This document shows positions 1 to 11,657 of a stretch of DNA of 64,000 bases, in pieces (within the stretch, counting starts at the first letter, position 1; the number at the start of each line of letters is the position of its first letter). The notes under the pieces are model-generated. The model worked only from the letters and a program-made list of their open reading frames with translations, was not told the origin of the DNA and ran no database searches. A program made the position numbers and the translations under genes. The DNA is from Posidonia oceanica (taxonomy: Eukaryota; Streptophyta; Magnoliopsida; Alismatales; Posidoniaceae), in the NCBI GenBank assembly GCA_037176725.1, contig JAZBRS010000044.1, forward strand, positions 1,674,001 to 1,738,000. The letters run 5' to 3'.

Positions 1-1203
1 TTAGCTATTTTGCAATGTTATGTACCAACAACACTTCTCTACTTCATTTTTTCACAAATTTGAAGATTTCTACAAAAATTACAAAAGTTTTCGAAATTTC
101 TCCCATTTTATCGATTCACAATAAGTGTTTGTATAAGATTGTTTGTAATATTTTAAAATATCATTGGTTTCCTTAATTTATTGTTATTATTGTACGTTTT
201 CACCTTCAATCTCAATGGATCATATTTTGGTAACTTTTATTGTCAATTTAATAAAATTTGAAAGGATAAACGGATTTAGATGGAAGAGATTGTTTGACTT
301 ATTGTTAAGTTAGAGTTTTATTAAATAATTTTTTATAATTTCTAGTATATGTAATTTCTTGATAGTGCATCGTAATTTCCACTGATGAATATCAATCATC
401 GGTATTTCCTCGAATTCTATACATTTTTAACAAATTATACTCAATTTTTAAAGGCACATCGCTTTAAAAGATTTAAAAAAGTTTGACTTTTTTTATTTTT
501 GAATTCTCTTACTTGTTTTTTGACAATTATATATAACGATTTATCTATTTTGCATTATTATATACCAACTACACATCTCTACATGAGTTTTAGGCAATTT
601 ATAAGATTTCTACGAAAATTACAAAATCTTTTGAGATTTCTTCATTTTTATTGAAAAACAGTAGGTTTAATTAACAGTTTTTTGTTACTTTTCCAAAAAT
701 ATATTGTTTTCATATTTGATTGTTTTTCTTGATACATTACGACCTATATTATATGTGAATCCTGTTTTGGTGACATTCGATGTCATTCAAATAAAATACT
801 TGATGATAGACGGTTTTCGATTTGAAAAACAATTTTGACTTTTTATTAAGATAGAGTTTTATTAAACATTGACGTGTCAGTTATATTAGGTGAATTCTTT
901 TATAGGTGTATCATATTTTCCACCTCTATATTTCTATTCTTGATATTTCCTTGAATTTGATACACTTTTGTCAGCTCATACTCAATTTCTAAAGACTTAC
1001 AGGTTTTCGAACTTTAAAAAACTTTGACTTTTTCATTTTTGAATTCTCCAATTACTTTTTTGACATTAACAAACAAAAATTTTTATATTTTGCATTGTTA
1101 TATACCAATAACACTTCTGCACGTCATTTTTACACAAATTTGAAGATTTCTACGAAAATTACAAAAGTTTTCGAGATTTCATCCATTTTATCGACTAACA
1201 TTA
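1..1203. repeat. AT-rich 540-bp satellite, right end of a block
   Basis: Monomer landmarks of the form 'ctattttgca..ttat' followed by 'accaac' recur near 5, 545 and 1085, which gives a period of about 540 bp. Two subtypes alternate. Type 1 has 'tgttatgtaccaacaacac' and later 'gtgtttgtatacg'. Type 2 has 'ccaactacacatctctaca' and later 'gtaggtgttag'. The block ends inside a type-1 monomer, where the array switches abruptly into the GC-rich junction block at 1204. Short open frames across it are not conserved as protein and I treat them as noncoding. Confidence 0.9.
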
Positions 1204-3344
1204 AGATTCTGCGACACTAGGAGGCGGGATTCGCCGGCACGCTTCACAGGTGACCTTTAAAGGCATTTCTGGCGCAAAGGGATGCCAGGGGCTCCCATGA
1301 GGAGCCCATTATGTTTGGGTTGGGCCTGAGTTTGGTGATAACCGATCTATTGGAGGTCGCTCTTTTGTTGTTAAGCTTAGAATCTGATTTTTAGTTTTAT
1401 GATGAGTTTTGTAAAATTAAAAAGAATCCTTGTCCTTTAAGAGAATAGAATCTTATAAACAAATTAGGGCAAGATGAGAATCAATTCAATCATTAGCAAT
1501 GAGTTAGGGATTGCAGAAAATGAAATAGCAAGTTCCCACTTATGCTAGGGTTGGAAACTAAAAGAATAAATAAACTAGAAATGCTAACGTTTTCCCTAAT
1601 AGGTCTAGATGGACATTAGGAAATATAATAATTTAGGATTGAATCTGGGCACCAGAACTTAGTGTTCTGGGTGCCGTTGGTGTGGGTGTGTGGTCTCGTA
1701 AGTACGTTGGGACTTCAGGACCAGTGCATTGCTTCTGTGTGGTGCCGGATGGGTAAATGATATACCCAGAAGGAGCTTTTGTTCCCAGTTGGGTGGTGTT
1801 TTGAAATGTGGTTCTGGGCTCGACAATGGAGCTATCGAGGTTGTGTTTTGAGCTATGATTTTAGCTCGTGGTTTGTGCTGTGCTTGGTACTGTGTTTTGA
1901 GGTATTTTGAGTAGTCATTTAAGGATTTCGAAATTATTTCGAAATGAGTTTTGAAAAGAAAATGCTGGGGTTTGGGAATGGTTTTTGAAAGTGTTTTCCG
2001 GTATTTTCTGTGTGTGGTGGAGAAGATACTGGAGGGGCGTGTCGATGGGATCAGGGGATGTGACGATAGTCCTGGTTGGTGGGGGCGTTGCCTAGGTTGA
2101 GGTCCTGAGACGAAGAGGTTGAGATAAGTGTTTGTCGGATCTTAGAGGTATGATACTCCATTATTGTCGTTCATGTGGCCGAGGCTAAAGTCCGTGGGTT
2201 GGGGGTACCAATTGGACTTGGAGGTATGACACTCTGCTTGTTCCGGGTGCCGAGGATCCAAGGTACTGACTGTACATAGTGTATCATGGCAGCGGACATA
2301 GGGGATATGAGACCTCTGAGTAGCTGGACGTGATACCATTGTTAGTACGGGTACTGAGACTGCTTATTGTGGACTGAGCCAGAGGGAGAGGAGTCCATGG
2401 GGTTTGGTGCACTGAGTTAGGGCGCTTAGAGGGCGTACCTTGTGGTGTCCTATTGAGAGAGAACCTATTGAGGCTTGTTGGCTGGGATGGTTCACTCCCT
2501 CACAGGGTGGTCAACCGTAGCGGAGCAGGGACACCATGGTTGCGCCTCGATGGACTGCTTCTGGCTAGGTGTCTCGCTTCGGCCCGAGTGACGACACTTT
2601 GTTTACTTGTGTGTGGTTAGCTGTGCTTGTGGCCGCGCCTGTGAGGCGTAGGTCTTGCGCTAGTGAGGCGCATTGGTTTGGCTGAGCAGTGTCTCAGCCC
2701 TGGCTTTGTGTTTTGGTGTTTGTTGTATTGTATGTGTGTGTGTGTGTTGAATGCTATCGAGGGTATTTTGACACGGTTGGTTGTCTAGTCCGCAACAGGA
2801 GTGTGATGGACCAAACCGTGTGTTTTGAGGCTTGATTTGGCTAGTGTGGTCATTTCTAGTGTGCATAAAGATTTCGAAAAGAGCGTGCATATGGTTTTGA
2901 AACGAAAAGAGAAAAAATGATTTCAAATGCTTGTTTTTAGTGGTTTGCTTTGTGGACAATGAGGTATGCCTTGTTGTGGCATCCAGAAGTGATGCCAGTG
3001 TTTGTTTCATGTGGCATAGTTACGCCTATTTCCTCGACATTATTTGTCGTACTGTTTGTGTACGTAGGTGGGGTGTGTGTTGGATGACCTATTGAATGGT
3101 CCCTAACGTGTGTTTTGTTTTTGTTTTTGGCAGGTGCAGGATTGGAGCTGGAGATGCTAGGGCATATAGGAGAGGAGTCACAGTACCACACATCAAAGAT
3201 TCTGGGTAAGTTAGTTATTTAAGATTATTTTATTTCTACTTTATAGTATTTGTGAGAATTTAGTTCTGTAGTTCATGACTGATAATAAGATTAAAACAAA
3301 AAATGTTAGCTAGGATGAGAGATAACGACATTGGGGTCGTTACA
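1204..3344 (+). mobile_element. Higher-order unit 1: GC-rich junction block plus 3' part of a gypsy-type LTR
   Basis: The segment opens with a GC-rich block of about 120 bp (landmark 'gcgacactaggaggcggg') and then runs into sequence shared with all other units. It ends in 'ggggtcgttaca', a typical LTR 3' terminus, followed directly by satellite. The last 1.5 kb is alignable by eye with the LTR ending at 62607: both have the 'gtgcatata', 'ggagtcac' and 'ctgccacacatcaag' landmarks and a 'ggtaagt' site. No LTR start (TGTAACGACC) is present, so the copy is 5'-truncated. It contains a hairpin at 1648-1675, a (TG)n run near 2732-2748, and several repeats of 'ggtatgatactcc'. In this unit the GTGACC/GGTCAC hairpin near 3085 is broken by substitutions. 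There is no coding capacity. Confidence 0.8.
1648..1675. repeat. Inverted repeat at the left part of the LTR fragment
   Basis: The left arm ggcaccagaac and the right arm gttctgggtgcc pair around the loop 'ttagt', with one bulged base. The same structure occurs at 5270-5297, 13453-13480, 23356-23383, 38136-38163 and 41299-41326, with some arm mutations (for example ggcat at 38136). Confidence 0.75.
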
Positions 3345-4822
3345 TATACAGTTTTTGATTTTACAAAAAAGTTTGACTTTAAAAAAAAAAAAGAGTTTTA
3401 TTAAACATTTACGTGTCATTTATAATAAATGAATTTTTTCATAGGTGTATCATATTTTCCACCTCTATATTGCTATTATCGATATCTCCTTGAATTCGAT
3501 ACACTTTTGTAGCTTGTACTCAATTTATAAAGGCTTACTGGTTTTCAAACTTTTGAAAAGCTTGACTTTTTTTATTTTTGAATTCTCCAATTACTTTTTT
3601 GACGTAAACAAACAACGATTTATCTATTTTGCAATGTTATGTACCAAAAACACTTCTCTACTTCATTTTTACACAATTTTGAAGATTTCTACGAAAATTA
3701 CGAAAGTTTTCGTGATTTCTCCTATTTTATCGATTAAGAATAAGTGTTTGTATACGATTTTTTGTAATAATTTAAAATATCATTGTTTTCCTTAATTGAT
3801 TTTTATTTTTGTAGGTTTTGACCTACATTCTCAATGGATCAAATGTTGGTAACTTTTATTGTCATTCTAATAAGATTCGAGAGGATAAACTGGTTTAGTT
3901 GGAAAAGATAGTTTGACTTTTGGTTAAGTTAAAGTTTTATTAAATATTTTTTTATAATTTCTTGTATACGTATTTTTTTGATAGTGCATCGTAATTTCCA
4001 CCGATAAATATCAATCATCGGAATTTCCTCGAATTTGATACACTTCTAACAAATTATAGTCAATTTTTAAAGACACATTGCTTTTGAAGATTTAAAAAGT
4101 TTGACTTTTTTTATTTTTGAGTTCTCTTACTTGTTTTTTGACAATTACATACAATAATTTATCTATTTTGCGTTATTATATTCCAACTACACATCTCTAC
4201 ATGAGTTTTACACAATTAATAAGATTTCTACGAAAATTACAAAATCTTTTGAGATTTCTTCCATTTTATCGAAAAACAGTTGGTGTTAGTTAACAGTTTT
4301 TTTTTACTTTTTAAAAAATATATTGTTTTTATATTTGATTGTTGTTTTTGATACCTTACGACCTATATTATCTGTGAATCATGTTTTGGTGACATTCGAT
4401 GTCATTTAAATAAAATACTAAATGATAGACGGTTTTCGATTTGACAAAAAAGTTTAACTTTTTATTAAGATAGAGTTTTACTAAGCATTTACATGTCATT
4501 TATATTAGGTGAATTTTTTCATAGGTGTATCAAATTTTCCACCTCTATATTTCTATTATCGATATTTCCTTGAATTCGATACACTTTTGTCAGCTCATAC
4601 TCAATTTCTAATGGTTTACAGGTTTTCGAACTTTCAAAAGCTTTGACTTTTTTATTTTTGAATTCTCCAATTACATTTTTGGTATTAACAAACAACGATT
4701 TTTCTATTTTGCATTGTTATATACCAACAACACTTCTCTACTTCATTTTTACATAATTTTGATGATTTCTACGAAAATTACAAAAGTTTTCGAGATTTCT
4801 TCCATTTTATCGACTAACAAAA
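3345..4822. repeat. 540-bp satellite block, about 2.7 monomers
   Basis: The block starts in the middle of a type-2 monomer at the 'gtttttgatttt' landmark (elsewhere 'tagacggttttcg'). It then passes through one type-1 and one type-2 monomer and stops in a type-1-like monomer before 'agattctgg'. Its length of 1478 bp is close to three monomers minus about 150 bp. It recurs with nearly the same length at 6953-8432, 15150-16627 and 39382-40851. Confidence 0.9.
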
Positions 4823-6952
4823 AGATTCTGGCAACACTAGGAGGTGGGATTTGCCGATGCGCTTCACTGGCGACCTTTAAAGGCGTTTTTGGCGCACAAG
4901 GGACGCCAGGGGCTCCCATGAGGCACCCATTATGTTTGGGTTGGGCTTGATTTTGGTGATAACCGATTTATTGGAGGTCACACTTTTGTCGTTGAAGCTT
5001 AGAATCTGATTTTTGGTTTTATGGTGAGTTTTGAAGAATTAAAATGAATCCTTGTCCTTTAAGAGATTGGAATTTTATAAACAAATTAGGGCAAGATTAG
5101 AATCAAGTCAATTATTAGGGATGAGTTAGGGATTGCATAAAATGGAATAGAAAGATCCCACTTGAGCTAGGGTTGGAAACTAAAAGACTGATTAATCTAG
5201 AAATGTTAAGGTTTTCCCTAATAGGTCAAGATAAACATTATGAAATATAATAATTTAGGATTGGATCTGGGCACCAGAACTTAGTGTTTTGGGTGCCGTT
5301 GGTGTGGTTGTGTAGTCTAATAAGTACGTAGAGACTTTGGTATCAGTGCTTTCCTTCTGTGTGGTGCCGGATGGGTAAGTGATATACCTAGAAGGTACTT
5401 TTGTTCCCTTTTGTGTGGTGTTTTGTAATGTGGTTCTGGGCTCGACAATGGAGCTGTCGAGACTGTGTTTTGAGTTATGATTTCAGCTCGTAGTTTTGTG
5501 CTATGCTTAGCACTGTATTTTGAGATATTTTGAGTTGTCTTTTAAGGATTTAGAAATGGTTTCGAAAAGAGTTTTGAAAAGAAAATGCAGGGGTATGGGA
5601 AATGTTTTTGAAAGAGTTTTTCGTTGTTTTCTGTGTGTGGCGGACCAAGATATTGGAGGGACATGTCGATGGGATCAGGGGATGTGACGACATTCCTAGT
5701 TGGTCGGGCGCGTTGCCGAGGTTGAGGTCCTGAGATGAAGAGGCTGAGGTAATTGTTTGTCGGATCTTGGAGGTATGATACTCCTTGATAGTCGTTCATA
5801 AGGCCGAGGCTGAGGTCTGCGGGTTGGGGGTACCGACTGGACTTGGAGGTATGATACTCCGCTTGTTCCGGGTGCCGAGGACTAGGGTACAGACTGTACA
5901 TCGTGTATCGTGGCAGCGGACATAGTGGGTATGAGACCTCTGAGTAGCTGGACGTGATACCCTAGTTAGTACAGGTACCGAGAATGCTTGTTGTGGACTG
6001 AACCTAGGGGTGAGGAGCCCCAGGGGTTTGGAGCACTATATTTGGGCGCTTAGAAGGCGTACCCTCTGGTGTCCTGTTGAGGCTTGTTGGCCGAGACAGT
6101 TCACTCCCCCACCGGGTGGTCGATCGTAGCAGTGCGGGGACACCGTTGTAGCGCCTTGGTGGACTGCTTGTGGCTCGGTGTCTTGCTTGGGCACGAGTGA
6201 CGACACTTTGTTTGCTTGTGTGTGATTAGTTGTGCTTGTGGCCGTGCCTGTGGGGCGTAGGTCTTGCGCTAGTGAGGCATGTTGGTTTGGCAGAGCAATG
6301 TCTCAATACTGGCTTTCTGTTTTGGTGTTTGTTAAGTTGTGTGTGTGTGTGTGTTGAATGCTATTGCTGGTATTCAGACACGGCTGGTTGTCTAGTCCGC
6401 AGTAGGAGTGTGATGGACTAAACTGTGTGTTTTGAGGCTTGATTTGGCTAATGTGGTCATTTCAAGTGTATATAAAGATTTTGAAAAGAGAATGCATATG
6501 GTTTTGAAATGAAAAGAGAAAAGTTGATTTCAAATGCTTGTTTTTAGTAGTTTGCTTTGTAGGCAATGAGGTATGCCTTGTTGTGGCATCTAGAAGTGAT
6601 GCCTGTGTTTGTTGCTTGTGGCGTGGTTACGCCTGTTTCTTCGACGTTGTTTGTCGAGCTGTTTGTGTGCGTAGGTGGGGTGTGTGCTGGGTGACCTATT
6701 GAGTGGTCATTCACGTGTATTTTATTTTTATTTTTGGCATGTGCAGGATAGGAGCTGAAGATGCTAGTGCATATAGGAGAGGAGTCACACTGCCACACAT
6801 CAAGGGTCTGGGTAAGTGAGTTGTTTATGATTATTTTATTTCTGCTTTATAGTATTTGTGAGAATTTAGTTCTGTAGTTCATGAATGATAATAAGATTTT
6901 AAAAAAAAAATTGTTAGTTAGGTTGAGAGGTAACGACATTGGGGTCGTTACA
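4823..6952 (+). mobile_element. Higher-order unit 2: junction block plus LTR fragment
   Basis: This is a full-length copy of the non-satellite half of the unit (2130 bp, against 2141 bp in unit 1). It ends at 6952 in 'ggggtcgttaca' followed by 'tagacgg' of the satellite. The GTGACC/GGTCAC hairpin at 6690-6713 is intact apart from one change. The small open frames across it are shared by position with other units only because the DNA is repeated. Confidence 0.8.
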
Positions 6953-8432
6953 TAGACGGTTTTCGATTTAACAAAAAAATTTGACTTTTTTTAAAAAAGT
7001 AGTTTTATTAAACATTTACGTGTCATTTATAATAGATGAATTTTTTCATAGGTGTATCATATTTTCTACCTCTTTATTTCTATTATCGATATCTCCTTGA
7101 ATTCGATATACTTTTGCCAGCTTATACTCCATTTGTAAAGGCTTACTGGTTTTCAAACTTTAAAAATGCTTGACTTTTTTATTTTTGAATTCTCCAATTA
7201 CTTTTTTGACATTAACTAACAACGATTTATCTATTTTGCATTGTTATGTACCAACAACACTTCTCTACTTCATTTTTACACAATTTTGAAAATTACTATG
7301 AAAATTACAAAAGTTTTCGAAATTTCTCCCATTTTATCGATTAACAATAAGTGTTTCTATACGATTTTTTGTAATATTTTAAAATATCCTTGGTTTCCTT
7401 AATTGGTTGTTATTTTTGTAGGTTTTGACCTACATTCTCAATTGATCATATTTTAGTAACTTTTATTGTCATTCTAATAATATTCGAGAGGATAAACGAG
7501 TTTAGATGGAAAAGATAGTTTGACTTTTGGTTATGTTAGAGTTTTATTAAATATTTTTTTATAATTTCTAGTATATGTATTTTTTTGATAGCGCATCGTA
7601 ATTTTCACTTATAAATATCAATCATCGGTATTTCCTCGAATTTGATACACTTCAGACAAATTATAATCAATTTTTAAAGGTATATTGCTTTAGAAGATTT
7701 AAAAAAGTTTGACTTTTTTTTATTTTTGAGTTCTCTTACTTGTTTTTTGACAATTATATACAACGATTTATCTATTTTACGTTATTGTAAACCAACTACA
7801 CATCTCTACATGAGTTTTACGCAATTTATAAGATTTCTACGAAAATTACAAAATCTTTTGAGATTTCTTCTATTTTATCGAAAAACAGTAGGTGTTAGTT
7901 AATAGTTTTTTGTTACTTTTCAAAAAATTTATTGTTTTCATATTTGATTGTTGTTTTTGATACATTACGACCTATATTATCTATGAATCATGTTTTAGTG
8001 ACATTTGATGTCATTCAAATAAAATACTAGATGATAGACGGTTTTCGATTTGACAAAAAAGTTTGACTTTTTATTAAGATAGAGTTTTATTAAACATTTA
8101 TGTGTCATTTATATTTGGTGAATTTTTTCATAGGTGTATCAAATTTTCCACCTCTATATTTCTATTATCGATATTTCCTTGAATTCGATACTCTTTTGTC
8201 AGCTCATACTCAATTTCTTAAGACTTACAGGTTTTCGAACTTTAAAAAATTTTAACTTTTTTATTTTTGAATTCTCCAATTACTTTTTTGACATTTACAA
8301 ACAACGATTTTTCTATGTTGCATTGTTATATACCAACAACACTTCTCTACTTCATTTTTACTCAATTTTGAAAATTTCTACGAAAATTACAAAAGTTTTC
8401 GATATTTCTTCCATTGTATCGACTAACATTAA
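6953..8432. repeat. 540-bp satellite block
   Basis: Same organisation and phase as 3345-4822 (1480 bp). A 179-codon open frame from 8134 runs across the satellite and junction block. Its translation is low-complexity and its frame is interrupted in the other units, so I do not call it a gene. Confidence 0.9.
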
Positions 8433-8551
8433 AATTATGGCAACACTAGGAGGCAGGATTCGCCGGTGCGCTTCACTGGCGACCTTTAAAGGTGTTTCTT
8501 ACACACATGGGACGCCAGGGGCTCCCATTAGGCGCTCGTTAAGTTTGGGTT
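8433..8551 (+). mobile_element. Truncated junction block of unit 3
   Basis: Only the GC-rich block and 'gtttgggttgggcc' remain. The expected continuation ('tgattttggtgataacc') is replaced at about 8552 by the inserted minus-strand element, so most of the LTR half of this unit is gone. Confidence 0.75.
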
Positions 8552-8631
8552 GGGCCTTGCCAACCACTCTCCTCTCGAGAGCTATATTCCTTAGCAGGGG
8601 CCTTATCCTTTCAACGACCACGGCGAGACAT
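8552..8631 (-). pseudogene. gag: 5' end of a gypsy-type gag, broken
   Basis: Reading the minus strand from ATG at 8631, the predicted start is MSRRGR, then a TGA stop, then KDKAPAKEYSSREESGW in the same frame up to the truncation at about 8552. A basic N-terminus shortly downstream of an LTR and primer site fits a Ty3/gypsy Gag start. About 130 bp of leader separate it from the primer site at 8766-8787. Only about 80 bp survive, the stop is real in this copy, and the call rests on position plus composition, not on a recognisable domain. Confidence 0.45.
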
Positions 8632-8765
8632 GCTGAACCGGAAGAGAAGCTACAAAACCTGCACCGCAGCTAATAAGTGCCGAACAATAGGTGCAGACTC
8701 GATCATGATATGTAATTTCCTATGAAGTCACTAGACTGACCACTCTTAGGCTAGTGCAACCTAGT

Positions 8766-8787
8766 GAACCTGGGCTCTGTTAGCAAC
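8766..8787 (-). other. Primer-binding site, initiator-Met-tRNA type (degenerate)
   Basis: Directly downstream of the LTR end on the minus strand lies TGCTAACAGAGCCCAGGTTC. Plant gypsy and Copia primer sites complementary to initiator tRNA-Met begin TGGTATCAGAGC, so this matches with a few substitutions. The spacing to the LTR end is 4 bases. Confidence 0.65.
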
Positions 8788-9203
8788 TCTGTAACGAACC
8801 GCGTCGCTACCAACAAAACCAAAAGCCCAACAAATTTAAAACTCAATTCAATATTACAATTACAAGAAACTACTGAGCCAAACAACAAATATCTATGCCA
8901 GGAACCTGCAGTGAATAGCTACGTGATTCCCAGTATATGCACTAGAACTCCAAACCAGCTAATCATCTGCACCTGCAACTGAAAACCACATAAAGTACAC
9001 GTGAGTGACCTAGAAATCATCACCTAACACATACCTCGCAAAAACCACGCGAGAAACCGGCATAAAACCTCAAATACGGCACAATCGGTAAAAACCCCAA
9101 ATTCGGGTCCATAATAAACAATATAATCAAATAAAACGCCATTCCCAAAGCCAACATGCTAAAACAGGGACAGATAGGCATTTACAAAATATTTCACAAA
9201 CTA

Positions 9204-9525
9204 CGGCCCACCGGCCTAAAAGCTCAGAACCACTCAAAACCCTCCAACCCCTCAGGTTGGGAAAGCACTCGGCCCACCGGCCAAAATAAGGCGGAAATAC
9301 CTCGCAAAACTAAATCTCAATCAATATAACGGCCCACCGGCTCAAAGCTCAAAACCAAAGCCACGCGCCATAACTAGGCGGGAAAGCATCTGGCCCAATA
9401 TAGCCCAAAACTCAAATCACAATATCACGCCATACATAGGCAGAAAGCAACTGGCCCAATATGGCCCAAACATAGCAAAACCTCACTAAGCTCAAACTTA
9501 GGCAAAGTTCAAGGCCTAATACGGC
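9204..9525. repeat. Degenerate tandem repeat, about 61-bp period, about 6 copies
   Basis: The word 'ggcccaccggc', decaying to 'ggcccaatat.gccc', recurs at 9204, 9270, 9330, 9391, 9451 and about 9513. The spacer words 'aaagctcaaa' and 'aggcgggaaa' are also repeated. It lies inside the minus-strand LTR. Confidence 0.7.
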
Positions 9526-10343
9526 CAGCAACAATCAAAACACAGTCCCGCGGGTACAAAACCACAACTGATCGTGTTGCCTGGCGCCAAGCAACCGACC
9601 GAGCCTCAAGCAGTAGCTAGGGACTCGCCCCTGCAGCTCACTGCACTACCACGAACACCGGCCTTGTGGAGGAGAGTGTCCGTCTCGGCATCTTGTCACT
9701 AGAGACACCTCAAAAGCGATCCCCACCTGGGAAAGCTACTCACCCCAATTGGGCAAGTTGTCCTCACTCAGGACAAAGCACAGGGCACGCCTAATATACG
9801 GCGACCTCAACTTAGTGCTCCGAACCACTAGAGGCTCAAACCCCTAGGCTCAGCCAGCACCAGTGCTCCAAACCACTAGAGGCTCCAACCCCTAGACTCA
9901 ACCAGCACCCAAAACCAGGTGAGTCCCGGTGCCCGTAACAACTAGGGTATCACGCCCAGCTACGTAGGAGTATCATACCTCCCGAGTTCGCTGCTACGAT
10001 ACCACTAGGTACGGCCGGCACCCCGACCCCCAAACCTCAACCGAGGCGAAGTGTGCGACACACCAGGAACGTCGTCGCATCCCCGAGTCCAGCCAACAAG
10101 ACTCCTAGGTTTTCGGCCACGGAAAACCTCGGCAAAACCATTTGCAAACCAATCATATTTTTCCTCAGAAATCTCTTTGAAAACATTTATCAAACTCATG
10201 GGCTGAAGCACAAAATGCCCCAAAACCAACTGAGGAAACCACTTTGGAAAAACATTTGCTGAGAAAACACTTAGCCTCTGATTCGGCACGTCAAAATTCA
10301 TCGAAGTGCCGGATCAAGGCAGAGGCTCACAAATCTGCACTGA

Positions 10344-10555
10344 AACGGTGCTCCATTTTGGACCGATGCTTCGTTTTTCTACATGAAATGGGGTTCCGCC
10401 CAAAAGCGCCGCTCCAGGTCAGGAGAAAACGGGGCTTCGTTCCAAAAATGGTGCTCCGAAGCAGGAGAAAACGAAGCTCTGTTCAAATAACGGTGCTCCG
10501 GGATAGGGAAAAACGGTGCTCCGTTTCAGAAATGGCGCTTCGTTCCAGACCATTT
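10344..10555. repeat. Short tandem repeat of 'ggtgctccg..gaaaacg' words
   Basis: About five imperfect copies of a roughly 44-bp unit with the words 'ggtgctcc', 'aggagaaaacg' and 'gcttcgttcc' lie in the minus-strand LTR. The open frames crossing it have a repetitive, basic composition and no domain. Confidence 0.65.
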
Positions 10556-11345
10556 TAGAAAACTTAAAGAACCAACTTAAAACCCCAAACGTCCGAATCA
10601 AACTCTAAAACTAGCGTGTCATACACCGGAATCTCCGGAATTCAACAATGAATGCAACCATATACTCAATATGGCATTCCGAGGCATGCAACACAAGAAA
10701 ACACCAGAAATACAATATTCAAATCATTTTCTATTAAAATCCCAAAATACTATCAAATCCACACCAAATCAAGCGTGCAACACATGCAAACGAGCATCTC
10801 AGCTTGAGCAACACAAATATATCACAATCGCCTCAATCCGAGGCCCAAAACACCAGAATTCACCAGGAAACCACAATAATTGCATTTAAGTCATCCGGGC
10901 CATAAATTCGGCCAAAAACCACATAAAATCCCATAAATTACCAAATCACTTCCATGACATTCTATATATGCCAAGGAACACATGCATATCAATTTCAAAA
11001 CATTCTTGAGCCCACAACTCAAGAAGCTACCAAAAATTCACATTTGAGTTATAATCAACTCAAGCCAAATAAATTCGACTAAATGCATATAAATCCCTAA
11101 AAATTGCCAAACACAATCCATAACATTCAAAATATGGTAAGGGACACATGCAAGGCAATATCTAAATATTTAAGCTCCTAGGGCAAGACGTGTACCTTGG
11201 GACAGAGGGACATCCCCGTCCTCCGGCGATCCACACGCACACCGAGCTCCACACGCCACTCTCGGGCTCACCGCTCCATCGGGACGACAACCAGAGCTCG
11301 CCGCACAACCGCCGGCCACCACCAACTGCCACCAACAGCCGCCAA

Positions 11346-11657
11346 CGGAGGAGAAAAAGAAGAGGAGGAAGAGGAGGGGAAAAGGGAGAGAGAGGAGGGA
11401 GGAGGAGACCGATGGGGAGAGGGGAGGAAGGGGAAGGAGGAGGATGCGCCGGCCTGCTAGGGCACGGGCACGAGTCGGGAAGGGGAGAGGAGATGGTGTG
11501 CGCGTGAGGGGGGGAAGGGGGAGACACACGTGGGGGAGGAGGGGGAAGCGAAAAGAGGGGAGGCACATGAGGGAGAGGGTGGGAAGGAGAGAGAGAGAGG
11601 GAGAGAGAGAGAGAGAGAAAGGAAGGGAAAGAGAGGGAGAGAAAGAGAGAGAGAAAA
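11346..11657. repeat. Polypurine/polypyrimidine tract in the LTR
   Basis: This is almost pure G/A on the plus strand over two stretches (about 11346-11444 and 11475-11657), including (GA)n runs. The long open frames on both strands here (about 60 to 206 codons) are products of this low complexity. On the LTR's own strand it is a CT-rich tract 200-510 bp from the LTR start. Confidence 0.85.

Noticed and set aside
8134..8673. 179-codon open frame as a gene
   Set aside because: It runs over AT-rich satellite, the GC-rich junction block and into the inserted LTR element. The corresponding frames in other units are interrupted and the translation is low-complexity.
9204..9525. CRISPR array
   Set aside because: The repeats are degenerate, without spacers of constant length, within a plant retrotransposon LTR.
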